From: Hetaerina americana
Lineage: Eukaryota; Arthropoda; Insecta; Odonata; Calopterygidae
Assembly: GCA_022747635.1 (NCBI GenBank)
Contig: JAKTNV010000002.1
Location: 1,205,001 to 1,269,000, forward strand
DNA: 64,000 nucleotides
Reading direction: 5' to 3'
In this document: positions 1 through 10,875 of the stretch, in pieces
How the letters are laid out: every line of letters starts with the position of its first letter
Numbering within the stretch: the first letter of the stretch is position 1
Notes under the pieces: generated by a model
Told to the model about the DNA's origin: nothing
The model's database searches: none
The model's input: only the letters and a program-made list of their open reading frames with translations
Program-made: the position numbers and the translations under genes

Positions 1-93
1 AGGGATCGGGATACCGCAGGAAAAAATCTGCCACCTCCGGGATTCGAACCCGGACCTTCTCAAAGAGAAGCCACCGCAGCACCCCAATCCCCT
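1..93 (-). repeat. tRNA-derived SINE, 5' head, cut by window edge
   Basis: Read on the minus strand, the segment begins GGGGATTGGGGTGCTGCGG and carries a good RNA polymerase III B-box (GGTTCGAATCC), then GGTATCCCGATCCCT. The same head layout (GGGGATC start, B-box, GATCCCT) occurs in the copies near 26.5, 59.7 and 63.3 kb. The stretch between the A- and B-box positions differs from those copies, so this looks like a subfamily. The 3' body would lie to the left of position 1 and is not visible. Confidence 0.7.
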
Positions 94-429
94 ATTTCAG
101 ATTTCCATCATACACGGTTAAGGGGTAACTATTATTACTACCAACAAAATTATTCCACTTCAATGGGTTATTTATACTCTAAATCCATATTTCATCTAAT
201 TATGTAAATACAGAGAATTAATGCGTCAAAAATATTTTATGAGATATTCTAGTGATTGTTTTATCCGTGATATAAAATCACTCTCTTAATACAGCGTGTA
301 ATATTTTCCGCATAGCACGATTTTATATTCACCAAAAAAACTTATCCCGTTTAAAAGAGCTAAAATAGATACGCAACAAATTAATGCTTCAAAAGTTATT
401 TCTTCATTGGAACAAACAGGAAAAGGAAA

Positions 430-961
430 TTAATATGTCATTGGACGACGGTATTTCTCATATGACATTGGATATTTCAGAGAAATGTCTATTGATGTCA
501 GATCATATGTAATCATAAATAAATTGTATCCGTTTCTGATATAGTCCTCATTCGCCTTGAGAAGACACTTATTGCACTTCGTAATAGCTGCTCGCACACC
601 TTCCATGCATTCGTACTCAAGTTCGAGATCGCACTCAATCGGTTTAACGACCGCACTCAAGATAATATGTATAGGTAATGAGTCATACCAAAGCAATGAT
701 TCCATTTTCATTAACACGCTGAAACGTATATGGACGTTTTCATCTACGCTAACGGCAACGATATACAACCAAGCCGAAAGGCAAGAAGATTCAAAAAGCA
801 CCTTAGACCACTTTACGATAGAGAAAGTTTCCTCTGACTTAAATTTGGTACTAGGCGAGCCATAAAAATGAAGCACTGCATCGCTTATTGCCCATTCTTG
901 AAGGAGATAAAAGGAAAACCTAGTTTCGTCGAATGATGCAGCGATGACGGAAGCTCGACGG
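430..961 (-). CDS. candidate terminal exon of an unrecognised protein
   Basis: A minus-strand frame stays open from about 978 down to a TAA at 430-432, roughly 175 codons. I place the left exon edge at 961 because CTGCAG just upstream could serve as a splice acceptor; no ATG is convincing, so this would be an internal-to-terminal exon. The product is mixed hydrophilic/hydrophobic, with Cys-containing stretches (IECDLELEYECMEG, ITKCNKCLLKANEDY), and does not have the low complexity of most chance frames here. I recognise no domain. A clear polyadenylation signal was not seen below 430. It could be a real exon, a pseudogene or chance; no neighbouring exon was found. Confidence 0.3.
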
Positions 962-967
962 CTGCAG

Positions 968-2449
968 GAGCGTGGCGCGTGGTGTTTTTTGCACCTTGAA
1001 ACATCTCAAACTTCGCTGGCGAAAGAGTCTCCGTTCCGGGGCGAGAGGAAGAGGGAGATAAAAAAGACCTCCAGTAAACAGACTATGAACAAGTTCGGAG
1101 GGGAAGGAGAACAGGCGCAAGCGATCTATCTCTTTCAACCTTTTGGTTTGGAGGAAGCACACACACACACACACACAATAAAGAAACATTAAAGTTTTTG
1201 CGGCTGGAGAACTTGTGAATCGAGGGAAAGAAACTCGAAGGGGAATCAATGAAGAGAAATTTTATGCCGGAGTTGAGAGGAAGGAGGAAAATTAAGCTTT
1301 GGGGCGGTTAGCTGCGAGAGAAACAAAAAAGAGATCGCCATTATTAAAAAAAAGAATAAACGCGTATTTATGAAATTAAGAGGACGAAAAATTCATTTCC
1401 CACAACTTAAGATAAATAAAAACTTACGCTTCTAATTACGATTCCTGACATTCAATAATTTCAGAAAAAAAACCCGAGAGGGTTTTCAAGACCTCAATAA
1501 AGGATGAGAGTGCGGTTTTACCGAAAAGATAAAATTCTTTAAGATCGTTTATCTACGTGAAATGACATACATTCGCTGTTGATATTTATCTTTACGGTCG
1601 TTTCGCAGGTCTCCGACGTTGATATTCTCTTTCCAACTTCACTCACTTAAAATTAACTTTTGCAGCAATATGTTTTTTTGGCTATCGCAAATTAAAAATT
1701 TGAAGGCAAAGAATCCTCTACTCTCGCTTCAAACGACACATGATAGAGGGAAATACTCCAGCAGCACTTAAGAAATCATCTGCGTCGAAGTCTGGTAAAT
1801 CCACGTCATTGACGAGCCATCGCAAACCGTCAACTTTCGGATGCAGATTGGAAAAAAGAATAGGTCAAAGTTTTCAGAAATGAACCAGTTTAGAGTAACT
1901 GATGAGAAAGAGCGAGGGCCGCCATATGGCATTTGTCAAAACTGCATGAGAAGTAAAAATTGATGCACGAGGTAGGTGTCGATTCGGTCTTTGACGAATC
2001 CTTGAATGCAACCACTCCTCCTCGACGTTTGAAAGACAATTTCCGTTAAATTAATCGAAATTACATGAATATGTAAATGCTCCTCACTAAATACATACGA
2101 TAAATTGTAAATTTTTGGGCTTAACGTCTATAAACTTATCAAAATAGATAGAAATGTAGAACATTTTTTTTAAAGCTCGTGAATTCCGCTGTTTAACGAT
2201 TTTATTCCATGAATTGGTTTCCTACAGATACCGTCATTTTCAAGCATCCATCAGCCCTCTCTTTTAAGTTGCATCAATAATTGACAGAGGCTTCCTCAAT
2301 CGGACATTCCTCCCATAACCCCTTTTCCTCTCCCAGCCATGCCCTACACATATTATAAAATTAAACTACTTACCCTTCCACATCCGCTTTCTTCCATAAG
2401 GCGTATTTTATGTATGCATCTCTTATATTATGCACGCGTATATATGTGC

Positions 2450-2450
<1 letters not shown>
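968..2450. other. unassigned AT-rich DNA with a short (CA)n
   Basis: I see no coding sequence that resembles a known family. A short (AC)n microsatellite lies at about 1159-1180. The remainder is unique-looking AT-rich sequence. Confidence 0.5.

Positions 2451-2491
<41 letters not shown>
2451..2491. repeat. (TA)n microsatellite
   Basis: A nearly pure TA run lies just upstream of a tRNA-derived SINE. Together with the array at 2808-3020 it brackets that SINE. Confidence 0.9.
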
Positions 2492-2493
<2 letters not shown>

Positions 2494-2540
2494 TCCTCAT
2501 ATATATAACATCTATTTATATAAACATATATATAAATATA

Positions 2541-2806
2541 GGGTCGCGGTGGTCCAGTGGGTAGAGCGTTGGACTGCTGACCAGAGGGTCCCGGGCATGG
2601 CACTCTGGGCACCTGCAGCTCCACCCAAGCTAAAGTGATTTTTCGGGTACCAGATCTTCCTGGGAAACCATAACAAGGCACAGGGAAAGGAACTGGCCCC
2701 CCTACCCTGATGTGTGAATTTTCACACGCCGTATAGGGCTTAGTACTGGGTGATCTCTACCATCACCTACTAAACCGACCTTCGGGTTGATTACTGTGTT
2801 TATGGT
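2541..2806 (+). repeat. tRNA-derived SINE (second family) between TA arrays
   Basis: The head resembles a tRNA: GGTCCAGTGGGTAGAGCG fits a polymerase III A-box, followed by an anticodon-arm-like TTGGACTGCTGACCAGAGG. The B-box position (GGGCATGGCACTC) is degraded, so this copy is probably transcriptionally dead. The roughly 200-bp body is unrelated to the SINE at 26.5, 59.7 and 63.3 kb. It is flanked directly by TA-rich sequence on both sides, so it probably inserted in, or ends with, a TA tract. Confidence 0.6.
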
Positions 2807-2807
2807 T

Positions 2808-3025
<218 letters not shown>

Positions 3026-3103
3026 GCAGCGTTAGAAGGGTGAGGAAAATGTAGAAGGTGATGGGGGCGGAAGGGGGATGAAAATATATTTGGAGCAGGG
3101 TAA

Positions 3104-3887
3104 TTAATGCCTAATTTTGATTCCTGGCCAATTCCAGGACTCCAAGAGCCAGATGAAGGATTGCTCTAATGTTTTCAGTTTGAGTTGAGGATCAGAGGGT
3201 GGGAGGGATGCTAAGATGGATACACTATAGCATTTATCAAAGGGAGTGTTGTGTTCGGAGGCGTGTTTGGGGATAGGGAGCATATCAATTAGGGAAGAAT
3301 TCTTGTATGTGGCTCGGTGGTTGTTAATTCTAATATTAAGGGGTGTGGTACACTGTCCAATAGTAGGCTAAAGTTGGCACTTTAGCAGGTAAACTATATT
3401 GCTAGATGTGCCAGAGGTTTTGAAAATAGGGCATGTTTTGCATCTAGGTTTAATGTATGGCATGGGAGTGGTTTTGGGACGGGGTGGGGATTTAAGGAGT
3501 GGATTGGTTGATTTGAGGAGATCGGATAGGCCGGCGGGGCGTTTGAAAGCAATAGAGGGACATTTGGAAAAAGGTTGCCGGTGACGTTATGATTTTTGAG
3601 GATAGGGTAGAGGTCTTTTAGGATTAATCGCAGAGATTCTAAGCCCGGGAAGTATTTGGTGCAAATTGAAAGAGGGTGGGGTTCCGCGGGGGAGGAAGGT
3701 TTGGGAGTGTACGCATGTTATCGGATTATTTTGTTCAGGAGGGATTCGGGATAACCTCGTTTGAGGAGGGAACAGTGTAGACTTGAAAGGAAATTATCAT
3801 AGGAGTCGGGGTCATTGCAAATTATGTGTCCTCTTATGGACAGGGAATAAGGAATGGAGCGTTTGTGTGATATGGGTGGCAACAAGA
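3104..3887 (-). pseudogene. PLE C-terminal coding fragment (linker and GIY-YIG region, broken)
   Basis: Read on the minus strand this covers the post-RT region (KRSIPYSLSIRGH), the linker and the C-terminal end of the ORF, with the stop at 3104-3106. Compared with the copy at 41.3-42.2 kb, about 70 bp are deleted around 3400, between the PRCKTCP-type linker and the endonuclease, and further indels break the frame. In intact PLEs this part carries the GIY-YIG endonuclease that nicks target DNA. It cannot encode a functional protein. Confidence 0.75.
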
Positions 3888-4148
3888 AATTCCTGATAAA
3901 ACAACCACTGAAACCTCTACTGTGGCTCAGATACATCGATGATATCTTCCTCCTCTGGTTACATGGTACCGATTCCCTGAAAACTTTCATTTCCGACCTC
4001 AATGCTTAGTCCTCTGTATCCTTCAGTTCTACAGTTTCCTCCTCCCAAATCACCTTCCTGGGTGTAAATGTAAGATTCATAGACCAAATATTTCACACAT
4101 CTGTACATATAAAACTCACTAATAAACAGCAATACTTACACTATGGTA
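3888..4148 (+). pseudogene. PLE reverse-transcriptase fragment with YIDD, inverted relative to its 3' part
   Basis: The plus strand encodes the RT catalytic motif RYIDDIFLLW followed by HGTDSLKTFISDLNA and, after an in-frame stop, SSQITFLGVNVRFIDQIFH and VHIK. This matches the copy at 42.2-42.45 kb. YIDD holds two of the three catalytic aspartates of the RT palm. The segment should lie upstream of, and in the same orientation as, 3104-3887, but is inverted. Confidence 0.8.
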
Positions 4149-7100
4149 GTTGCCGTCCGTCCTTGGAAAAGTTGTCAAATTATGGAAATTAAGACGGAAA
4201 CTAATTAAAAAGGAATGCACGGCGTGGAAGAAAGTAGCAGAAGAAAGAAGAGAGTATTTCGACTTCGATAATAATTAGTTACGACTAAAATAATCTAAAC
4301 CTCTAAAAGTATTTCCTCTTAGATTCTCGCAAAACGGAAGACGGTGTGTCTGCAACTGAACGTAAAGGAAGGGAGCAACAGCCTTACGGGACTCCCATCT
4401 CAAACACTTTCTCATCTCGACTGGTACAACTGAGACGACTTTTCGTCAAGGGAGAAAAAATGCTATTTTTTTGTTTGCTCGAGCCTGGCGTTTAATTCGC
4501 CCGGCAAACCATCCATCCTCAAAGGGGAAGCTAATTTTCACAGCTCCGCAAATCGCAAAATTCTTGGCAACGAATGTGTCCCAAAAAAAGCATCTCTCGC
4601 TAACTCACCAATCCCTTTCCGCACTTCCATCTACACCTACAGCATATCAAGCATTTGCGGGCATGTGCGCGTGTGTGGCAATAGCTGTTAGAACCCTACA
4701 ATCCGTGTTTAAGTATTTTAGGTATTGTCAATCTATAATTCATAATGTTAGTAGGTATATTCAATGCAACTCGAAAATCTGACAGAAAATTAACCCGGAT
4801 TAGATTATGAATCTATCTGTTAGAATGTATAGTTCACTTGATCAAGTTGATTAGTGTTCGTTAAGATTTTTCGATACCAGCATTATTGGCAGCGAGATTT
4901 CTAAACTGGCCTTCGTCTAGGCAACTTTATTACCAGTCATTAAATTTACAAAGATGCATTCTATAAAAGTTTCTATCTGATTTTATAAATATTAATCATA
5001 AGTAATGCATAAATAAGTCAACACTCGTCATACACTATCGCACTTGACATATTGCAATTTTGCGCCAAAATACAACAATAATATATAATATTGAAAAAAG
5101 GAGATACGATATGAAATATATTTTATATGCTAGCCATTTTAGGCCTAATTAAGGGAATTGACTTCTATGGGCATTTAATATTGATCAAAGGTTCATCTTA
5201 ACTCTAATTTAAGTGTGTTTCATATTCAATTGCTCACTCACCATCATGCTTAGTATCTACGGTGTATAAAAGGGTGGAATATTAAGTACGGAGGCAAACA
5301 CTCTAGCAATATTCCTCATAATAAAGATTTATAATCTTCTAGGTTGGTGGCATAGCATCATTTTGTCAAGTGTAGATAAGGTACATCGAAATTAGTCGGT
5401 AATAAATCTTTATTAAGTGGAAAATAGCAAGAGTTTTCGTCCCGATTATTATGGAATGGTTCTACCATATCATACCTGAATCAGTAACTTGTAGTAGAAT
5501 ATTAATTCCATAACTAGATAAAGACCTCGTTGATATGCCCGGCAACAGTGGGCATATTTCATGATAATCGTACTATCTAGAAATTACAATAAAAGAGCCA
5601 CTTCAGTATTAAGTTCCAATTTTAAAGAACGTAGTGAATATATGTAGGTATCTCTGTTTACATTTTCAAACACTTATTGTATAAGTTCAAATAAAGATGA
5701 ATTTATCCGAAAATGTTTCTATGTAAGCAAAAATGTTGTGATGACGTGGGAAAATTTACAATAAAACACTTAATGGCGCAAAGATAAGAATCAGTAATAA
5801 AAAATTGATCCAATTCATTCAATTGCGGAAAAAGTATCGTGCGATCATATAACTTCTATCAAAATACAACGAGATACCTGTTTCATAGTCCATGAAATTT
5901 CCCCATACCAAAGAGTCAGACATATTTAATACATTGCATCACGATACTCTCTCGTCAATAAACATGAAAAGCATCCGATGAAGGTTAAAACTCAAATAAC
6001 GAGCGCCAGTTCAACGCCCATAATTTCTACGATCACGTTAATTTCTCGGTGAAAACAGTGAAAACCTTTCCAATGCCAAAACGAAACAGACCTATTCACT
6101 TAAGCACAACTATAGACGAAGCCATCAAACAGACGTGTAAGGTTAAAAAACGAATGCGTACCGTTAAGATAATCCTCCATGTTTAGCCCTTGCCATTTAT
6201 CTCATTTAGGGACACATAAGAAATGTCAACCTAAACAACTTGAAACAAAGGAAAAGACATTTATTTTGCGTGTTTTAAGCTTCTCCAGGAAATCTTATAT
6301 TATGTAAAATAAACATATGGGGCATTCATTGGAATTTTCAGTTATTTGGTCACTTTAAATTGAATGCTCTATGCGGTACTGCCATCGTTATTAAGGAAAC
6401 AGAGGGATGAACAGTTTCCGGTCCCGAGCTAGGGCAATTTGAAAACGAATACTGACTGCACATTAAAATCAATTCTGTGAGCCTTCAGCATAGGTCGGAG
6501 CAAATACCTTGAGGAGACTAGCGCCGACTGAAATATAATCCTTTTCGGGTAAAAGGAAGTGGGCTTATTGGGGTCACAAATACACGGGCGTTCGAGATTC
6601 ACTGCAAAATAGACCGGAAAACACCAAATGAACTGAACTAAACTCTAAGGGACCAAAAAAAAAAACAAATTCATTGAACACACCACAGGAAGGCCTACCT
6701 ACGTTTCCTGGGAAAAAATTATTCCGTTCGTGCGTTGACAAAACGCGGATATCAAAATTGGTCCAAGAACTTCGCCGTAGCAGCGTGAAGTATCGACATC
6801 CGCGGTGTCATTTATCTGAGCACGAATTGGATATCCGCGTGAAAGTCCAAAATTCGGGCATAAAAACTTAATAACTCGATGGCAAAAACGCACATGAGGG
6901 AGCGGGTGAGCTTTTGATGGGGGAAAGATGGCGATTAATTGCTTTACACAGGGAACACTTTCATTAACGGGAGGAAATAAAACATTGTCGTAAAATGTGT
7001 TCCCAAGCGAGATACATTTCGGGGCAGTAGTGGAAAGAAAACGTCGGATTCCCGAGGCAACTAAAACCAGAGGCAGGCGATTTGAGAACAATCACAGCGA

Positions 7101-8480
7101 GAGGTACGACACCAAGTTAGCGAAAAATATAATATCTCACTGAGGTAAAAATATCAATGCATCTTTCCACTCAAATTTAATCGGTGCCAGTACTAGCACA
7201 AGTACCAAATAAAACTGAGAGGTAATATATATTCGTATTTCCAGTGATAATGGATTTCCATAAAGTTAAGCTTGAAAACATTGAATATAATATTTAATGT
7301 TTGTAATTGTTCATAAAGGCTATTAATTCACGCGCTAAGCTACACATCCTCAATTTTAGCGCTAATTTTTAGACCAAGCAACTTGATTTTCATGAGGATA
7401 TAAAATGAAATCTTCAAGATCATTGATTTCCCTGGAACATTTCCCTAAACTTGACATTTATTATTTCAAAAGAACATAATAATTGAACTCGACACAGAAA
7501 CTGCGCTTTTTCATGATAGATACTTAAACGAATATGGTATGTAGTTATAATATTTATTCCTATTTATGGCCCAACGAGTCCTTACTTTCCCATTTAAGCT
7601 TCACGAACTCACTGAGAAAACCTAAGCATAAATTCTGTTGACGATGCTAAAACATTTGACAAGGCACAAGCGGGAATCGAAGGGATCGGACGTAAACATG
7701 TCATCCTAAGTCGAAGTCGAATGGCCTCTAAAAAGATACTTAAAGTTGAGAACATTTCTCGAGAAAGAATCACAATGAAAACGCCCGACGCCAACCCGGG
7801 ATGGAACGGTTGGTCCTCTAAAGTACCATTCACCAAGAAAGATTCGGTCGGAGAGGAGAGGTAGGACGATTGTCTTTGAGCTAGAACGGTAACAAACATG
7901 AATGAATATCTGACGTTACAAGACACGAAACACTATTTCGGTGGTACACTAGCAACGCGTGCAATGATGTTGGCGTCAAAGTTAAGAATAGCTTTTGAAA
8001 CTTTAGTCCTTCCATCACAATTTAATATCGTGAAAATATCACGGCATAATATTCACGGGCACTGAAATACATTCTTTGACGCTGCACGTCCCGGCACAAG
8101 TCCCGTTTTTTCATAAAACGAGACCAAACTCATCCCTCTCTTTTCTTTGCTCCTCGTATTTTTATCAATCGTCTCGGAGCTGAGCTGGAAGCCCAAGTGA
8201 AGCTTAACAGGCAAAATAAACGCCGCAATCGAGGAGTTTGTCTCGGTCGGCACTCACCCCACCCTCGGGGTCGTGAAATAAAGCATTCAGAACAGTTCAT
8301 TTCCCCAAATGCTCGGCCTCTTAAGGATAAGCCTGGATTTGGGCCCTGGCACCAGTTGAGGGACCTTCGATTCGACAAGGGATCGTCCTATCAATTAGGC
8401 AGTGCGCTACGAAGGATAGCGGGCTTTGGGAAACACTCGCACGGGCTTGTTTTATTTGTAACGACGACTGTCACTCGCAA
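4149..8480. other. unassigned DNA, no recognised gene
   Basis: AT-rich sequence with scattered frames of 60-130 codons (for example 4471-4782 plus, 6699-7091 minus, 7609-7926 minus). None shows a recognisable domain, a long consistent frame or convincing splice sites. No repeat shared with the rest of the window was seen. Confidence 0.45.
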
Positions 8481-8559
8481 ATCGATGCTCACCCACCAGC
8501 AGTCGAATCGGGGATTCTGAATGCACCACTTCCTAGAGCATCACACCACCACCACCCGC

Positions 8560-9500
8560 GAGGGACACTCAGCGACACGTCAGCTAGAGAGGGAAAGAGA
8601 TGAGGCGACCGACCTGTGAGGTGTCGCCTGTCCAGTACCATCCGCGTCGGCTTGCCCTCCTCCACTTCCTCCATCACGACCACGGTCCCGGGCACGCCAC
8701 CCGCCACGCCGCTCTCCACCACGACAACCACGGCGCCCCCTTCGCTCCCGCCCCCCGCCCCCTCGTCCAAGGTCCACGCGTAGTCCATCAGGGCCCCCCG
8801 CGGCTCTCTCGACCGACCTCGGAGGCGGCGGCCTAGGTCGAGCCGCCCATTTAACACGCGACCACCACCTTCCTCCTCTCTCGCCCCCGGTGGACCTCCG
8901 GCGCGAAGAGCGGCCCCCGTCCACTACTCGGCGGGGCGCGGCGTGTGATGAGAACCGGCCCGAGACTTTCCCGCCGGCCGCTGCTCTGCGACTAGACTGC
9001 CGGTCGTCCCCGTTCTTATCGTTCCCGCGACACTGAGAGGGCGAGAGCGCGTCGCCGTTCCGTTTCGTCCGGAAGGCCGTTGAGGAATCATCCGCGGCGG
9101 GTGCGGAGGAGACAGCGGGGGGGAGGGGGGGGGTGAAAAGAAATATCGGGAGGCGAAACGGTTGCGCGCGCCGACCCACGGACTAGGATAGCGGAACGGC
9201 GAAGGGAGGGGGAGGATTTGGGCAAGGGAGGGCGGGAGGAAAAAAAGATTACCTTTCACTCTCAATTCCTCACACGGCAGGCATAAAGGTAGGGGGTGAG
9301 GAGAGGAGGGGATAGGGTGGGTGGGTGAAAGGGGTGTTCCCTTTTGGAAGGGGGGGGCACGCCACGGCGCATGCTCCGAAGGACGCTCACCGCGTCGACT
9401 CGCCCCCCCCCCTTTCCGCCCGACAAACAACCCCTTTAATCCTCTCGCTCGCGTCCCCCCCCCTCCCTCTCTGCTCTCGGCAAGCGAACCCGGGACGCCC
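8560..9500. promoter_or_regulatory. GC- and CpG-rich block, possible promoter / 5' UTR region
   Basis: Composition changes sharply from AT-rich to strongly GC-rich with many CG dinucleotides (8600-9100), followed by poly-purine and poly-pyrimidine runs (9120-9480). Several long frames occur on both strands but are low complexity (Gly/Arg/Pro/Ser) and are a composition effect. A compact CpG-rich island is compatible with a promoter, probably for a minus-strand gene starting near 8788. No TATA box or initiator was assigned. Similar but smaller GC-rich patches elsewhere in the window weaken the case. Confidence 0.3.
8614..8788 (-). CDS. candidate first coding exon (unknown protein)
   Basis: On the minus strand an ATG at 8788-8786 opens an acidic, Val/Gly-rich frame starting MDYAWTLDEGAGGG and including VVVMEEVEEGKPTRMVLD. 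The sequence CACAG followed by GTCGGT gives a possible 5' splice site after 8614. The frame lies downstream, on that strand, of the CpG-rich block, as expected of a first exon. No downstream exon was found on the left, so the intron would have to be long or the gene lost. The Gly/Val richness could also reflect GC-rich composition alone. Confidence 0.22.
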
Positions 9501-9756
9501 GGCTGAAAATGAAGCGCGCGCCGGAGGAATAATTTGGCAAGAGCTCCTCGGCCGACGAATGGGGCGTGGATGCCGATCGAGGCATTCGATCTGCTCGGGA
9601 ATTCATCTCTCCTATCCTCTTCCGAAAGAGGTCCAGGGTCGCGTCCGTCGCCATGTGATTTCATAAAGCCATTGCTGGTTCTTTTCTATTACAGCGATGA
9701 CGGGGCAGTTTATTTTATACGCTCAGAATATACAGTTTCCTCAATGATGATCACCC

Positions 9757-9866
9757 TAGCTTTTCCCGCAAACCTCATTCTTTGCTTAGACTTTCCCTAT
9801 TTTATGTTCTCTTTCTTCACTGTCATTTACTTTGAGTATTTGTATATGTGTAGGTGAATCCTTAAT
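9757..9866 (+). mobile_element. 3' UTR fragment (left part) of the non-LTR family seen at 21.65 kb
   Basis: The stretch CTAGCTTTTCCCGCAAACC onward matches 21650-21755 with few differences, up to AATTTATATATA. The family continues at 10185-10350, so the two pieces once formed a single 3' UTR. The interval between holds PLE tail sequences and TA runs. Confidence 0.8.
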
Positions 9867-10043
9867 TTATATATATATATATATTATATATAGATGATTT
9901 CGTCGACGTAACACGGAAGGGCCGAAAAATAAATTGGACTGCAACAAACAATGTAGAAACGCGTCGCGCAGAATTCCGTCGAAATGATCAAGAAATAACG
10001 TGTGAGTGATCTTTTTATGTTTCTATATTGTTTGTTGCTGTCC

Positions 10044-10085
<42 letters not shown>

Positions 10086-10184
10086 CATACACACATATAT
10101 CTATACACACATATACATATACACACACATATATATATTTGTGTGTGGGGGGGGTGTATATATAAGGATGTACATATATATTTT
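9867..10184. mobile_element. two PLE tail segments in inverted orientation, nested in a TA tract
   Basis: The plus segment 9981-10046 (CCGTCGAAATGATCAAGAAA, then ACGTGTGAGTG and TTTCTATATTGTTTGTTGCTGTCCAAATTATATA) matches the PLE 3' tail read on the minus strand at 30815-30895. The segment 9893-9965 is an inverted relative: its minus strand reads GTTTCTACATTGTTTGTTGCAGTCCAA, then TTCGGCCCTTCCGTGTTACGTC, matching 31697-31773. TA runs lie at 9867-9893 and 10046-10079, followed by a CA/TA-rich stretch. No coding part remains; this may be a solo terminal repeat pair. Confidence 0.65.
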
Positions 10185-10400
10185 TTCTTTTCTTTTTGAT
10201 GTGCAAATCTGTGCAAAATGAATATGTGTCTGTCTAAATGTATTTATGCATTTAATCATAAATTTTATGGCTAATATAATATGTATACGACAATAGGTTA
10301 AATGGAAGAAGGGACCATTAGGTTTCAATTTCGCCCAAATAAAGACCCCTTTCGATCTATATATCCCAAATAAAATATCTAATAATAAAAAATATCTCGC
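10185..10400 (+). mobile_element. 3' UTR fragment (right part) of the non-LTR family seen at 22.0 kb
   Basis: From TTTTGATGTGCAAATCTGTG to CCCAAATAAAGACC the sequence matches 21970-22140, including TAATATAATATGTATACGAC and GGTTAAATGGAAGAAGGGACC. It restores the 3' UTR begun at 9757. The CCCAAATAAA is a likely polyadenylation signal near the 3' end of the element; here it recurs, at about 10364 and 10400. Confidence 0.75.
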
Positions 10401-10699
10401 CCAAATAAAGAGATCTATTACTTGTCTTTGAGAGCGCCGAGGAGGGGAAAGGTTAATTGGAAGTGTTTTCAAAATTCTTCAATGAATAGTTAGCTCTTCC
10501 AAAGGTCACTCGTCCTGACTGTGGCCTGCTGTCATCTGAATTCCGAGATTGCAGATTCCAACCCCTTTTTGTCATGGTTAATCAAACTTTCATCACGAAT
10601 AAACATTCATTTTTCATTGGCTTTCCATTGGGAGGTTTTCAATGGCTTTCCATTCCTACTGCCACAATGCACAATTAATGGAGTTGAAGGTCCCAATTA

Positions 10700-10875
10700 A
10701 ATTAAGTATATGTAGTATTGTGCCGCGTATAGACCGCGGAGGGCTCGTTTGCAGCCGAATTGAGGGTTTAAATCAGAGATTGCTGGGATTTTTCCGGGGA
10801 ATCGGAGCGGACTTCGTTGATCTGAGGCCTATCGCTCCGAAGTCCATTATACTGCCGAGATATCGCAGTTGGTAG
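10700..10875 (+). pseudogene. CR1-like ORF1 C-terminal fragment (SGNH/esterase-like)
   Basis: The frame ending with the stop at 10873-10875 contains SICSIVPRIDRG, then LNQRL and IGADFVDLRP. The same pattern (SICSIVPR, LNGRL, IGAVFVDLRP, GVHH) occurs at 49.2-49.46 kb. In CR1-clade elements ORF1 can carry an SGNH esterase domain whose C-terminal half shows this kind of pattern; my assignment is by pattern only. The terminal GVH block present in the other copy is missing here. ORF2 follows immediately. Confidence 0.55.

Noticed and set aside
1..93. tRNA gene
   Set aside because: The B-box is good but the cloverleaf is incomplete and the same head recurs joined to a SINE body elsewhere, so it is a tRNA-derived SINE.
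8300..8460. rRNA-like segment
   Set aside because: Short phrases looked vaguely ribosomal, but no conserved 18S or 28S block could be matched.
8924..9664. 246-codon minus-strand frame
   Set aside because: Pro/Ser/Arg/Gly-rich, overlapped by long frames in other phases and on the plus strand; explained by GC-rich composition.
10002..10221. Open frames encoding Tyr/Ile repeats (YIYIYI)
   Set aside because: They are translations of (TA)n and (CA)n microsatellites. The same applies to frames at 2848-3054, 14718-15040, 30297-30917 and 40825-41052.
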